Assembly (NCBI RefSeq): GCF_035222485.1
Contig: NC_085925.1
Span: forward strand, 3,224,001-3,288,000
Direction: 5' to 3'
Origin: Podospora pseudoanserina
Lineage: Eukaryota; Ascomycota; Sordariomycetes; Sordariales; Podosporaceae
DNA: 64,000 nt
Below the pieces are notes generated by a model that was not told where the DNA came from, did not search any database, and saw nothing but the letters and a program-made list of their open reading frames with translations. Shown piece by piece: positions 24,501 to 36,153 of the stretch (the stretch's first letter is position 1; each line of letters begins with the position of its first letter). The translations under genes were made by a program, and so were the position numbers.

Positions 24501-27500
24501 GTCGCTTATGACACCGGTATGCGAAATTTCTTTATCAGGTGTTAGGAGAACTCCTGAAACTGTCTGTCTAGTTATTCTATGAGGTACAAAGGGTCCGGAG
24601 AACAACTATCTCGTTTCGCAGACTCGGGGAGAATCGGAAGTAGAGGTCATAAAGACAACACGTTTACGACTATTGACATCTGAGTGAAGCAGCCATCATC
24701 AAGATCAAGAGATTTATGGCTCTTCATGTTAACTGTGCTTCCAACAGAATTGCAACCGTACCGGGCCACACTGACAAAGATATATTCCATCAACTTGGGC
24801 AAACTCCTCCTCATGCATGAACTGTTCTACCATTTTTACGAACACCCAAAACCAAAAAAAACGTGGTTGAGAATAGACGGTGTTGTGTTCCCAAAGCCAA
24901 GACTTAAAAACTGGGGTTCGGACTTTAATAGCTGCTCTATGATTGGTCAATCTATGCCTGCCACTTCCTGTTTCGGAAGGTACACCTCCGGCTTTGCTCT
25001 ACTCGCCAAACACTCGCTACCGACTGCCAACCATCGACCACACCCATTCGAGAAAGAAACGCGCTTGCCGCGGAGCACTAGCCGCCGATCTTGAGACTTT
25101 CTGAGAAAGCGCATTGCCGTTGCACACACCGCTTCTGCAAGTTTGTGGGGTGCTTTTTGGCGAGCTTCCCGTTTTTCCAGCGTGGGGTGGGAATTTTGGC
25201 TATGTGAGACACCCTAACCCTCTTCTTGCCTCATCTAGCTCACTTGACACACCAGACGAACAACCAAGACTAATATGACGGTTATGCTCCCGTACTGCTA
25301 TCACATCAAGAGTTTAATGCTTCGCAGAAATGCTGGGCAACCTCCATTCGAGGCTTCCAAGCCGTCGATCTCCCACCTTCCCGAAAAAATCACACGCACA
25401 CCTCCCGAGACTAAGCAAGCTGCTGATAGCCTCACCCTCACGACATCTATCGGCCTCTCAATCAACATCTTGGCCCAAGCCACGCAGTTTCATTGAGAAT
25501 CCCCAACATCCATATTCGCCCCGAAACAGGATTCACCTACCTCATAATGACCCGTCTACCAAATTTCCGACCTTGTCAACAAATGGGCTCGAAGTCATCC
25601 AGAGCCACCAGATGCTGATGTTGGAGTGAATGCCGAGACAATAAACTTGCACAGAATCTGCATACGACCCACCCTTTTTAGCCTGTATTATCCCAAGCTG
25701 ACAGCCTGACAGGTCTCACTCAGCAGGGAACATCCATCCAATCTAGCATCGTCTTGTCATATTCAAGCATCTCATATTCATTCAGCGCCCCCATCAGGTT
25801 GTATTCAACATACATCGATACAGTCGCAGATCAAGAAACGACATGTGACAATCATCTACCGCTTCTTTACCCCAGACCCTATAAGACGACCCATCCCTGC
25901 AACCCAATATCTCGTCTCAGCCCTCCACCTCCTCATCAAGTCGCCCTGATCTCCTTCCCCTTGTGCCATGTGCATCATGAGCTCTCAGCCAGTCACATCA
26001 TGTCGATCGTGGTTCTAGAACCCCCGGCACTGATCTTAGACAGCGGCAGATCTCATCTTCACGACGATACGCACCTCGACACGGGGAAAAAAGGCTCCAC
26101 AAATCTTCCTTCCACCCATCAATGATTTCCATTGGTCTGGTACTGCCGTTGTTGCCTTCTGCGAGGGGACAGGCGTCGGAACATTTCGCACTTGTCGGGA
26201 TACCCGGGGTAAAATAGATATTGATGGCGATCCCTCTGGCTCTACATAGCCGGCATATTCTCAAGCGTTACGAGCCAACCGTTCACCTGTCGTCCATGTC
26301 CCGAGTCTGCCCGTCCCCGTTTCTTCGTCGTGGTGCCTATGAGGGGAACCAAACCAAGCCCGGCGGCTCTCTGGAGATCTTTATCGCGAGATTGGTCTAC
26401 AAATCTCTCTGGGAAAATGCCAAAGGGAAAGCACGAAGCCATCTCGGGGATATCTCGCGAAGCCTGAGCAGGCGCCCAGTGGGCATCAATGCCGTCCGAC
26501 CCGGCCTAAGACCGAATACCGTTGATACTGCAAAAGAAGTTAACCTCGTCGACAGTCTCAGCACTCTATGCTATATTCCAGCCCAAATATTGACGATCGA
26601 CCTTGGTTTGGCCGCGGGCGTGTTACGGGTCTCAGTAATAGGCCCCGAAAGACCACGCAGCAGGACTCTCTGCCTATCATATATCAACCTTGGATGGACA
26701 CCCCTGCCATGTAAATACCCCTTTCCAAGGCAAAAGTCAAGATAGCTGATAGCGTCTATGACGGCCAATGACGCCTTGATCATTACCGCTGCCACCTGAA
26801 CATCGAGATCGTGGCATTACAGCCAACTTGCTCGTATACGCTCTTTTCTTCCCACCATTCATGAGAGGCAAACGACACTTGTGGTTTTCATACTAATAGG
26901 TACTGTGATCCCGATACCCCGCAGGCCTGACATTGCTCCCAGAGTGTGAAGGAGCCCCCAGGTTCCGAAGTCAATATTGACTTTTCCTCTGGTTGGCGCC
27001 CGTGTCAAGGATAAGCGAGCAAGCGTAGGCGAACCATACACTCCATGTTCACCCGCGGTTATTTTAACGCTCGCTCTCCAGTTTTCTTTTTCCCCCACAA
27101 ACTTAATAAAACCAGCGCAACGGGGCCCCGTTAAATAGCCTACAAAAGTTTCAACCGCTGAACCAGCGTCGAGACTCGTCAAACTTGTCAAACGGGAAGG
27201 GAGTCTGGGTCGCTCTTGGCAGGGCACTAGTTTGAGAAGCTAAAAGGGGAGGAAAGGGATGGGAGAAGTGAAATAGATGATGCAATATCTGCGTGTGAAT
27301 CAGGCTTGATTGCAAGTTTGAGGCTGTGCTGGGGAGTAGTAGCTGAGGGGTGGGTAGAGGTCGAGGCGGGGGGGAAGGGGGTTATTGGGGTCTGAAATCC
27401 ACGGGCGGTGCCTGCCCGTGTGGTGCACAAGTAGGAGCTGATCGAAAGGAGGTAGACGCAAGGCGATGACACACTTGGGAAGGGGAACGATGAAAGTAAG

Positions 27501-29149
27501 ACGACATAAAGAAGGGGCCACAGAAAAAAAGAACAAGATGACAAGTGAGAAGCTGTGCTTATCCCGGGCTTTGATCTCAGCTCCAGAATGATGGTGTTTT
27601 TGCCCACCTAGCTTCACTCTCGACTGTGTAGCAGCAACGTCGAGCTAGTCTCACTGGTCACTCTCTGATAATCGAGGAAGATTGCATACCTAAAGTCTCG
27701 CATTCCAACATATCATCCCCATTCCAGACCCTCCAACTTGAATACAACGTACATCCCACCTTTTCCTCCACCACAGGTCTGCCCACAGGACCAAGATACC
27801 ACCCATCATCCGATAACGCAAGGAAACGGAGACCATAACTTCTAATCTGATATCATCATCTTTTGTCGTCCCCTCTCAAGCTTGGATTTGTCCCGTGGTG
27901 GTGATGCAAAGCGGAGGCTGACCAACCGCGCGCCCGCTTGTGACGGAGCCAGGGCCCGAAAGCTCCGGCGAGACAACCACATCCCACTTCTGGGCTCGTT
28001 GTGGGTCTCGGTATTCCTCTGTAGATCTGGCGGGCCGGGAGCCGGTATCTTTGAGAGATCATGATGTACCTATTCGTGATGACTTGAGTGTGAGAAAGTT
28101 CATCGGCCGCAAGGCATCATTTACGTGAGATAGGTAGGGCAACTGTGCAACTTGTGTTGTTATACCTTGAGGTTTACGCTATGCATAGAAAGAAAGCTAT
28201 TCGATGAAGGGAATTTTCAGGATCCGAATTGTTGTCATTTTGATCTCGCAACATGAATAAGCCTGGCAGGAGATGGCGTAGATGGTTATCGCAATGGGGT
28301 AGATTGTTCTCTGTTATCGGGATGGAGGCCTGATAGCCTCGCTTGTCGCCCAACGGGTTGCTTTCGTCATTGGGGATGACCGGGTAGGCGGTGCGCTTCA
28401 AGAGGCTGGCCAAGGAGTAACCATCGAGATCATGCTCGGCTTGCCCAGTTTGTGCTGCCTGGGGGCCTGGGGGCCTGTAAGCCGTTGGAGATGAGGCGTA
28501 TGATCGGCCATAGTGGGGATGAATGTCACGCACTGGAGATGACGCACCCTTGAGACGATGCAGCTGATGATGATGTCTTGCATGACTGCAGCTTGTTGGT
28601 TGTATACCGGCACCCAAAATCCACGAAGTAAGTCCAATGTGCTTTCGCAAGATAAATATCGGGTGTGTCTTCTGGCGCCACCCCACCGAGACACTGCGCT
28701 CGGAGACATGGTCTGCTTCCTGTTGACTCCCTAGATACTTTGAGGTGATCATGGGCCTTATATCCCTCACGGTCAGCCTCGTCGTAAAAAACCGTGAATT
28801 TGACACGTCCACTTCGGGCATTGCGAATGCAGTATAGGTATGAAGGTATGTATCAGGGCTCGGCTGAGAACCGCCGCCCGCCTATCAGGATCACTGGGGA
28901 AACCGTGGATGCCTTTCTAGTAACTGCACGCGGGAGGAAACGTACGAGATTTTCAATTTGGCTTTACACCAGACACGCGTGAGAGGATATCAGATGTCAA
29001 TTGAGTGTTTCTGATGATCTGGTCGAAAGATACGAGGCTAGGTATCACTTCCACTGGGGACCCAAGGCTACCTAAGATAATCTAGCAGTGGGTTTTGGGC
29101 TGTACCAGCTCCTCCACATGACATTGACACCTTTACCCTTTTCGAAGTT
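21574..29149. other. Gene-poor region
   Basis: About 7.6 kb without a gene I can support. Long overlapping frames near 22451-23378 (minus) are low in complexity and conflict with each other. A 215-aa minus frame at 28174-28821 starts with ATG and has a plausibly coding middle (HPHYGRSYASSPTAYRPPG) but no known domain; I rate it about 0.2 as a gene. A short plus frame at 25274-25496 follows a promoter-like leader and is equally doubtful. The first part must hold the TmpA-like promoter. Nothing resembles a transposon, tRNA or rRNA. Confidence 0.5.
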
Positions 29150-29678
29150 CTAGTTTGCAAGGCGATTGTCGTTGGGTTTGCCCATATCATCATCCACCCA
29201 GAACCCGACAGCCCAGAGCCTCGCATGATCTTTGCCAATCACAACATCCTCCAGTTTGTCCCAATCATCTAGCAGACCTCTGAGAACTTCAATTGTGTTC
29301 TGAGTGGGAGTCTTGCACTTGAACTCGAAAAGGTGCCAGGGCTGAGTTGGACCAGCGTTACCATAGATGTTCAAATCCACACGCCTCAGGTCATTGTAGA
29401 CGAACGTCTCGCGTCTCAGTCCGGCGCCTGTGTTATATCCACGCAGATCAGCTCAAGTTCGATGTCAGGGTCATAGGACATGAAATCTATTTCATCGTCC
29501 CGTTTAGTTGCACAGCTAGACGGTATCCCAAATCAGCTTGCAACCATGCTTCCCAACCATATCCGAATTGATGAATGCGTGAGACTTTCTAACTGATCTC
29601 TTTCACCCAACCCATAATGATCTTTTTGATGGGTTCTGGCTTGTCCGGGCTGAAGTAGGCTGCCTGCATGGAAGACAT
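29150..29678 (-). pseudogene. Decayed host gene, unrecognised family
   Basis: Reading leftwards from an ATG at 29678 gives MSSMQAAYFSPDKPEPIKK and continues after one in-frame stop (TAG) to GYGWEAWLQADLGYRLAV. A shift of frame then gives KRDDEIDFMSYDPDIELELI, and a second shift gives GYNTGAGLRRETFVYNDL and about 80 more residues ending DNRLAN and a stop at 29150. The pieces are collinear, close together and protein-like (WHLFEFKCKTP, ARLWAVGFWVDDD), with no splice sites that would explain the breaks. This suggests a gene of about 175 residues broken by one stop and two frameshifts. I do not recognise the family. Confidence 0.55.
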
Positions 29679-31006
29679 GGTGAAGCTGGGCTGCTTTGAG
29701 ACAGACTCTCAACAAAAGGTTGAATGAGTGTGTGATGATGACGAACTTGGTGCTTTTCGACTTTGGATGATTGCAGAGACCTTTAAGTATGTAGAGGGCA
29801 GCACTCAGGCTCAGGTTCTTATTCTCGTGGAATGAGATGGAGCCGAATGCTTGATCCAGTGTGAACGACTCCGCCAAACGGCAGCCTGATCGTCAACCAT
29901 TCCCGAGGAAGCATAGAAGAAATCACCTGGACCATTAAAGAAGTTCATTTCCACCCAGGAATACATTGCACATCCCTTGCTTGACCGAGAGCGAGAACGT
30001 CCGATGACCTCGCAATGAGTTCCAGCTCAGCTCCATTGTGGGCACGAAGTGTGTGTGGGGATTCCGTCATGTTCAATGTTGCTCCGGCGGTTAAAACCGA
30101 ACCTTTCCAAACTTGTGATGTTTGAATGGATGTGAAAGAACTTCAATAGTCATCTTTAGTCATTCTCGCAGACCATTCCATCATTCCAAGTATTGAAATG
30201 GCGCAGACATCCAAATTCGGTAGGTTTCATCGTTCGTTGGCTAGACCCCGCTATGACTTTTCAGCTGGTGATATGTATGCAGGAACCTCACTTGAGCGGC
30301 TACCAGGGTTTCTATTGGATTTCAGCTGGCTGAAAGGTTACTCGCGAAGCACGCGGAGGATCGGTCGCAAATTTTGACGTGATAGTGTAGACTCCTATAT
30401 TCTGTACGACGTAATCGGCTGAATACGTGAAGCGCGGTAAACGTGGAAACTTCGACATTTCATCACGGTGATAGACGAGGCTCTTTGAGCACCGAAGATG
30501 GATGTGATGTGATCAGTTCATCTTAGCAATCGGGGTTCTCCTATCTCCGACACCACCTGGTCTGAAGTTAAGCTAAAGTCGACATGCAGTCACAGTTCGA
30601 CAGAACTTGGCGAGTCTGATCCGAGGTGTTATGTGATTTCTCACACTAGTTTTCCTTGAAAGCCTCAACCAGGCAGCCATCTGAGTCTAATTACACAGTG
30701 ATGATTTCCACGCTCAACTGACCCCTTCAGAGTGAAAGGAAGAGGCTGTTACCGCCCTAATCGTCGGTCTCTGAGATCGTGGCATGCGGGTAGAGCGGTA
30801 AAGCCGATCAATGTCACATGCAGAGAAATCCAAACGGAAGGGGACTTCAGGCTCCCTCCAGGCCCATAGATCACATAGAACAACGAGCCCATTCTGAATC
30901 CGTATTGACAATTGTCAACTAGATAATGAATTACTACAGAACATAATCGGAAACACCTGAAAAATGAATACAAGCATAAAAAAAGAAAACAGTTGTTGCC
31001 TAAAGC
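29679..31006. other. Intergenic, no gene seen
   Basis: Upstream flank of the decayed gene and 3' flank of the orphan minus-strand gene at 31007. A minus frame reaching 29877 overlaps the decayed gene in another phase and is not supported. Confidence 0.5.
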
Positions 31007-32482
31007 TCACAGCTTCGCTTTTTCCTGACCACCTTCAGCTTCGGTGTCGTCGTACTTGATAGACATGAACTTCCCAGGGTAGTACTTGGCAGCCCACATC
31101 TGCGCCAGCATCTTCTGATCAATATCCTTCAGGTAGTAGTTGATGGGAACGCCGGAGTCTCCCTCGGAGGCTTTCTTCAGATAGTCCTCCAGTGCCGTCA
31201 TCATCGAGTTGACGTCCAGGACTTTGTTCTTCTCCCCATCGATGACCGCCAACGCGCTCAGCGAGGACTCAATAGCCTTGCCTTGCATCTCGGAGGCCTG
31301 TCCACTCGTTCGCGAAGCCTCGGCCATGGATTGCACCGTGGACTGCTCTGATGAGGTGGCGTTCTGGATGGCGGCGACGGCTGCCATGTTGGCGCTTGGG
31401 TCAAAATCGGCAAACTTCTCGGCCGTCTTTGAGACCAAGTTGGCAACCATCGAGGGAATCACGCCCATCGTCAGGACTGTTACGTGAGACTGGACGTTCT
31501 GCTGACTGAGGAGGTTCTTGACGTCGCTGGCAAACTTGGCGTTGACGCCTACTTTACCCTCAGCTCTGGCGAACCAGGCACCCGTGTCCATGGTGCGCTG
31601 CATGGACATGGCTGCGGCCTCCATGGTCTCAGAGGCAGAGGTCTGCGTGGAGTTGAGAATGTGGACCATGCCGATGAAGCTCGATCCAAAGGTGGTGCCG
31701 GAGATGATGGAGAATTTCTCCTTGTCTTCTTGGCTCTCGTTCATGGCACACTTCATCATGCTGCTGCCGCTCGTCGGATCCAGCTTCTTGCCGGGGTAGA
31801 GATGGTTCCACACCTTGATGGCCTTGTCGACGTGCATCACGAAAGGGGCCACGATCGATGCGTTCTTGTGCGTGCAGCTCACAGACAGCACGAGGGTACC
31901 CTCGATGCTATGCGATTTCACTTGCCGGCTGACCTGACTCGAAGCTGCGGTGCCGATCTTCATGGACTGGTCGGTGCCAAAGACGCCGCTGACGGCGCCC
32001 GACACGTACGAGGCGATCTGGGCGCTGTAGGCAGACGAGTTCTGCGAGTTTGAGTCGAAGGAGAAATATTGAACGTCCATGTTCATGGTGTCGGCGGCAA
32101 GTGGCATTGTCTTGATCTCGCTGCGTAGGTAGTCGACAGGGCTTTCGATCTGCTTGTGAACCGAGTGTATCTTTTGACGCAGTTGCTGGATCTGAGGCTC
32201 GGCCGCCATTCTGGCAGCTGCATACGTAACCGCGGCCTTCTCCACGGCGTCGTTCAGCTTCTTCAGCTCCTCGTCCAGAGCATCAGTCTTGATGCCAAGG
32301 TTTCTGAGTTCGGTCTTGGTCATCGTCAGACCTCTCTTGGACGAGATGAGAGAGTTGAGAGCATCGTGAGCGGCGTCGACAGGGGCTTGCAACTTTGAGA
32401 TGGCTTCGACATTCGCCAGTGCCTCCTCGCTCACCACGCTCATCAACACCAGACTCGGGTCGTAGGGTATGGAGCTAGGCAT
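31007..32482 (-). CDS. Intronless orphan protein, 491 aa
   Basis: A single open frame with an ATG at 32482 and no introns, unusual among its neighbours. Residues about 20-125 are rich in Leu/Lys/Glu/Ala and likely helical or coiled coil (KTDALDEELKKLNDAVEKAA). The middle contains YVSGAVSGVFGTDQSMKIG and a beta-like segment EGTLVLSVSCTHKNASIV. The second half is Ala/Ser/Met-rich helix (SANMAAVAAIQNATSSEQS). The C-terminus has INYYLKDIDQKMLAQMWAAKYYPGKF. There is no signal peptide and no strong membrane segment. I recognise no domain. Codon use and the absence of internal breaks argue that it is a real gene. Neighbours are a gene-poor region and a PEX11-like gene. Confidence 0.8.
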   Translation of the reverse strand: MPSSIPYDPSLVLMSVVSEEALANVEAISKLQAPVDAAHDALNSLISSKRGLTMTKTELRNLGIKTDALDEELKKLNDAVEKAAVTYAAARMAAEPQIQQLRQKIHSVHKQIESPVDYLRSEIKTMPLAADTMNMDVQYFSFDSNSQNSSAYSAQIASYVSGAVSGVFGTDQSMKIGTAASSQVSRQVKSHSIEGTLVLSVSCTHKNASIVAPFVMHVDKAIKVWNHLYPGKKLDPTSGSSMMKCAMNESQEDKEKFSIISGTTFGSSFIGMVHILNSTQTSASETMEAAAMSMQRTMDTGAWFARAEGKVGVNAKFASDVKNLLSQQNVQSHVTVLTMGVIPSMVANLVSKTAEKFADFDPSANMAAVAAIQNATSSEQSTVQSMAEASRTSGQASEMQGKAIESSLSALAVIDGEKNKVLDVNSMMTALEDYLKKASEGDSGVPINYYLKDIDQKMLAQMWAAKYYPGKFMSIKYDDTEAEGGQEKAKL

Positions 32483-33705
32483 GGTGTTGAGTTTGGTGGG
32501 CCAAAATGTAGAAGAGAAGTAAAGAAAGGTGTCCTGTTGATCTCGAAAATCAAGTTCAACGGCGTCAAGAGTTTGTGGGATGTGAGACTAGAGCAGGTGA
32601 GGGTTGGGAAGTAGGAATCTTATGATTCATAATCACATTGAAGTAAGCCAACTTGGTAAAGCACATTTTCGGAATAGCTGTCTCTTGATCATTTGATTGC
32701 CCATCTCTCGGAGCGAAAATAGTTGCAGGTGCCTCTGTGCTTCAGGCAGCCACGGAAGCGCCGTTCGGGCCATAGTCCGGGCGTCCATATGGGAGCTGAA
32801 AAAGACCAACAATCGATCGGCAGGACGGAACTTCGTGCAGCACATACCTATCCATATCGAGTGCCACCTACAGCTACTAGGGCGTGATGTCGGTGGTGAT
32901 ATGAGACGGAGGACTGCTCTTCTGGTCGTGCCTTTGTGATCTGCGGAAGCGACAGAGGCTCTTTTGCCCCTACAACAGGCCTATTGGATTCTGGACTCGA
33001 CACTAGCGAAGTCGACTTGACCAGTTTGAGGAAGATGTCGTGTGCTCTTCCAGAGCTGATGGTTAAAGGTATCTTCATCTCTTTCGGCCTCCGCACGACC
33101 GACGAGGAGGAGGTTTCATTGAATCCGAAAGGTGTGTACCGAATTGGACCCGGTGAAACCATCATGTCTGTTTTAGGAGGACAAGTCCGCTGGTGAGTGT
33201 AATTTTCTGAGCTGATCTCGGAACTATTTGCAATTGCTCGTAGTCTGATACGACCTTGTGGGAGTGAGAGGTTTGTCTGAATCCAAGAGATGTCGTCTGG
33301 ACTCGACGCTAGTGAGATCAGTCCCTATATTTTACGGGCGGTTAACCCGCATGGTCACCGACGCAGGTACTAGTTCGGTGACATGCAGAGGTCACGGGTA
33401 GGCACTTTGGGGGATGCAAGCCTTCCCGAGTGGGCTGTTGGAGGGTTTCATTGGATCCTCAATATTGGACGGCCATATTGGGGTCCAGACCCCCGTTCGC
33501 GTTTGAGCTGATCCTGCACGTCATGCTCTGCCGACATGGAGCAGGTCTCAGTCAGCCCAACGTCTTTCAGCCGCCCTGCTACGCTTCTTTCCGTTTGATT
33601 GTCACATCCAAGCGAACCCACAGCTAATGTATATGAGAAGCACGAGCATATCAATATGTTCACAGGACAATTAACATTACCATCTTCATCGCATATTGAG
33701 CAGTC
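32483..33705. other. Intergenic with possible coding remnant
   Basis: Contains the promoter of the orphan gene (left) and of the PEX11-like gene (right). On the plus strand 32936-33196 an 86-codon frame without an ATG looks coding (MVKGIFISFGLRTTDEEEV, YRIGPGETIMSVLGGQ), but no partner exons were found; it may be a remnant. A ~25-nt segment at 32989-33013 recurs with a few differences at 33295-33319. Confidence 0.4.
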
Positions 33706-34714
33706 ATGTCGAGCTTGAACTCACACACCATGTACGAAGAGATCAACGCAACCAGTCTTGAGACGTCCACCACGTCTGAGATCATCTACCCTGTCGCCGT
33801 ACAGCGAAACAAGTCCACAATGGCGTTGGGTCCCAAGGCCGCAGTGCCGGTGAGCAAACCAGACCGTTTGCTTTTCAGGTTGGAGAAGTGAGTTCTTGCC
33901 AAACAAAGACGGGTCCAGACGGTGCTTTTTTGCTCACACCACTGGTACCTCCAGATTGTTCAGACCAACCAAGGAACTGGGCTCTGTCCTCACCACCTTC
34001 AACTACTTCCTCTATCTCTTGGCCTACTTTGACGCCAAAGCCCACAACTTCAAGTCCCAAGCCCTGTCCCTCGTCACGAAACATGCCTCTGTTGACGGCG
34101 CCCTTTCCGGTGCCACCGCCCACCCCGAGGGTTCGCCCTTTGCCAAACTGGGGGCAGTGGTCTACAACGCACGCACGACCCTGCGCCTCTTCGGCCTTCT
34201 CCCCCTCTACGTGAGGGCGCGAAAGCTGATGACTGACTCGAAGGACATGGACAAGGTGCTTTGGGCCGTTTCCGCAGTCCAATGCTCCCTGTTTGCCATT
34301 TTCCAGTTCCTCGAAAACGTTGCATTCCTCACGGAAAACGGTGTCCTGACGTCCCGTGCCAGGGCTGGTCAGTTGGGCGGACGCGTGGCAGCCATGTACA
34401 AAATAGCACATCGTGCCTGGTTCCTGGGTCATGTGTGCGACTTTGCCCGTTTGATGCGCGAGGCGCAAATTTTCTTCCGCAGGAAGCACATCGACAAGGA
34501 GGATATCACTGAGGAGGAGGCCGAGAGGGCATCCCAGTGGTACTACGACTGGATTCGCCCGCTGGCCTGGCTGCCGATCGGTTGGCAGCTCTCGGCGTGG
34601 ACGGAGGACGGCATGTCGGGCAAGTTCAACAATTTGGGACTTCGGGGCGTTGCTGGTGTCTTGGCTGATTTGAAGAGGACGGCTACGCTTTGGGATGCCA
34701 CCAAGGATGCCTGA
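33706..34714 (+). CDS. PEX11-family peroxisome proliferation protein
   Basis: Two exons, 33706-33887 and 33955-34714, give 313 aa. The first ~55 residues are a variable extension. After the junction the PEX11-type domain starts (LFRPTKELGSVLTTFNYFLYLLAYFDAK). It has amphipathic helices, a hydrophobic stretch around VLWAVSAVQCSLFAIFQFLENVAFL and the closing ADLKRTATLWDATK block typical of this group. PEX11 proteins sit on the peroxisomal membrane and promote elongation and division. The extended N-terminus and the C-terminal motif suggest the PEX11C/PEX25-like branch found in filamentous fungi. The 67-nt intron has a GTGAGT donor and a CCAG acceptor. Confidence 0.87.
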
Positions 34715-36153
34715 GTCAAGTTACATGGGTGGTTTGGGCATACACACCAGAAACATCCCTTGGGGATGGCTCTATGCCAGTTCAAGTTGCGAGGCTCTGG
34801 AGACGACTTGCCTTGTCTAAGTCCCCTTGATTTCTTCGCCATCTTGGTTTTACTTCTCTTGTCTGTCTTTTTCCATATAGCTCGTCCACACGTAGTTTAG
34901 TCTTAGTCTTCATTCCCTCTTCTCCTGTACCCACTCAGATGTTCATCATCACAACTAGTTGTATCAATCACATTGCTTTTGTCCCTCATGCACATGTGAT
35001 TTAGTGTGGAAGTGAGGCAAAAGTGGTTGAATTGGTGATAGGTGAAGCCGAGCCAACAACCGGAGAAGAAGAAGGTGAGCTTGGAAAAGCACAGGCCAAC
35101 CAGGTGGGCCGGCCCACACAACATTTAGCAATGTCATCGGCAAGTGGGGAGTTCCATGCTCAACATGAAGTTATGAAGGCATCTTAGCATGATACAGTGA
35201 AATGCAATTCCCCAACATTTGCATGGTTCAGAAGAGATTTGTTTGGATCATCTCGTTGCCAATCTCCAAAAATGGTTTATTGAGGCTTCTGTGAGTTACG
35301 GAAGAGCAGTTGGAGCCGAGATTCCAACACCTCAAACCGACTTGAAGCGCCGACGGCGAGACCTGAGATATCAATAATCAATCCAGAGAGGCTAGAACCT
35401 TGGCTACATCCGGAGAGTTGCCGCTGCTGGAGTGGTGCGTCGTCACCGTCAGCTGAGCCGCAGAAGCGCTTATGCAGGTGTATCCCCGTGGTCATTAGAT
35501 GTGATGTGACCTCGCTACCCTCGGTATCAGAGGCTCCTCTTGCCTAGACCCGACGTTATCGAACTCCGGGCTCACCACTTCTAGCATGATCGGCTTCTTG
35601 GCATACTCTCGCTGCGCTATTGGTAAATAGTCAAGGTTGCGTGATTCCTTTACGCCCGCACCGGAAAGAGGAGTGAAGTCGTGTGGCGCTGGGTGGCACT
35701 ATTGAACGAGCTGAGCAGATATTTCCGTTCTTCAACGATTCCTGCCGATTAGGCAGGTTACGTTCACATGTGAAGTCTACAAGGCACGCTGGCACTTTGG
35801 TACTAGTGCATCACGATTGGTACCTGGGTTGGCTTTCTTTCAGGCCGAGCTGACTTGCCGACATCCGTGCCTTGGACAGAATGGGTGTGTATGGTCGTGT
35901 TGGATGAATACACGTACCTAGGTACATATGTACCCACCCCATCGGGTGACTACCTAGGTACGTATATCCTGCCATGTCTCCAAGGTTTTTAGACGGCACA
36001 AATACCATCTCGCTGAACATCAATGTGGCCGAGAGAATATTCATCATCTCGTCAGCTCAAGGAGGCATTCAGAGTTTTTATGCTTGCAGTTATTTGATGG
36101 CCCTCTGAGTCTTTCCCTTTGCTTCTGCCAGGAGTTGACCTTGCTTCATCATC
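34715..36153. other. Intergenic, no gene seen
   Basis: 3' flank of the PEX11-like gene and promoter of the unrecognised 755-aa protein. Its main structured feature is the inverted repeat at 35912-35963. Short frames have no domain. Confidence 0.5.
35912..35963. repeat. Perfect inverted repeat, 13-nt arms
   Basis: The arm ACGTACCTAGGTA at 35912-35924 is matched by its exact reverse complement at 35951-35963, with 26 nt between them. Each arm contains the palindrome TACCTAGGTA. TACCTA/TAGGTA-type words recur elsewhere in the window's intergenic DNA. It lies about 190-240 nt upstream of the gene starting at 36154, so it could be a regulatory palindrome or a chance expansion of the motif. Confidence 0.8.
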
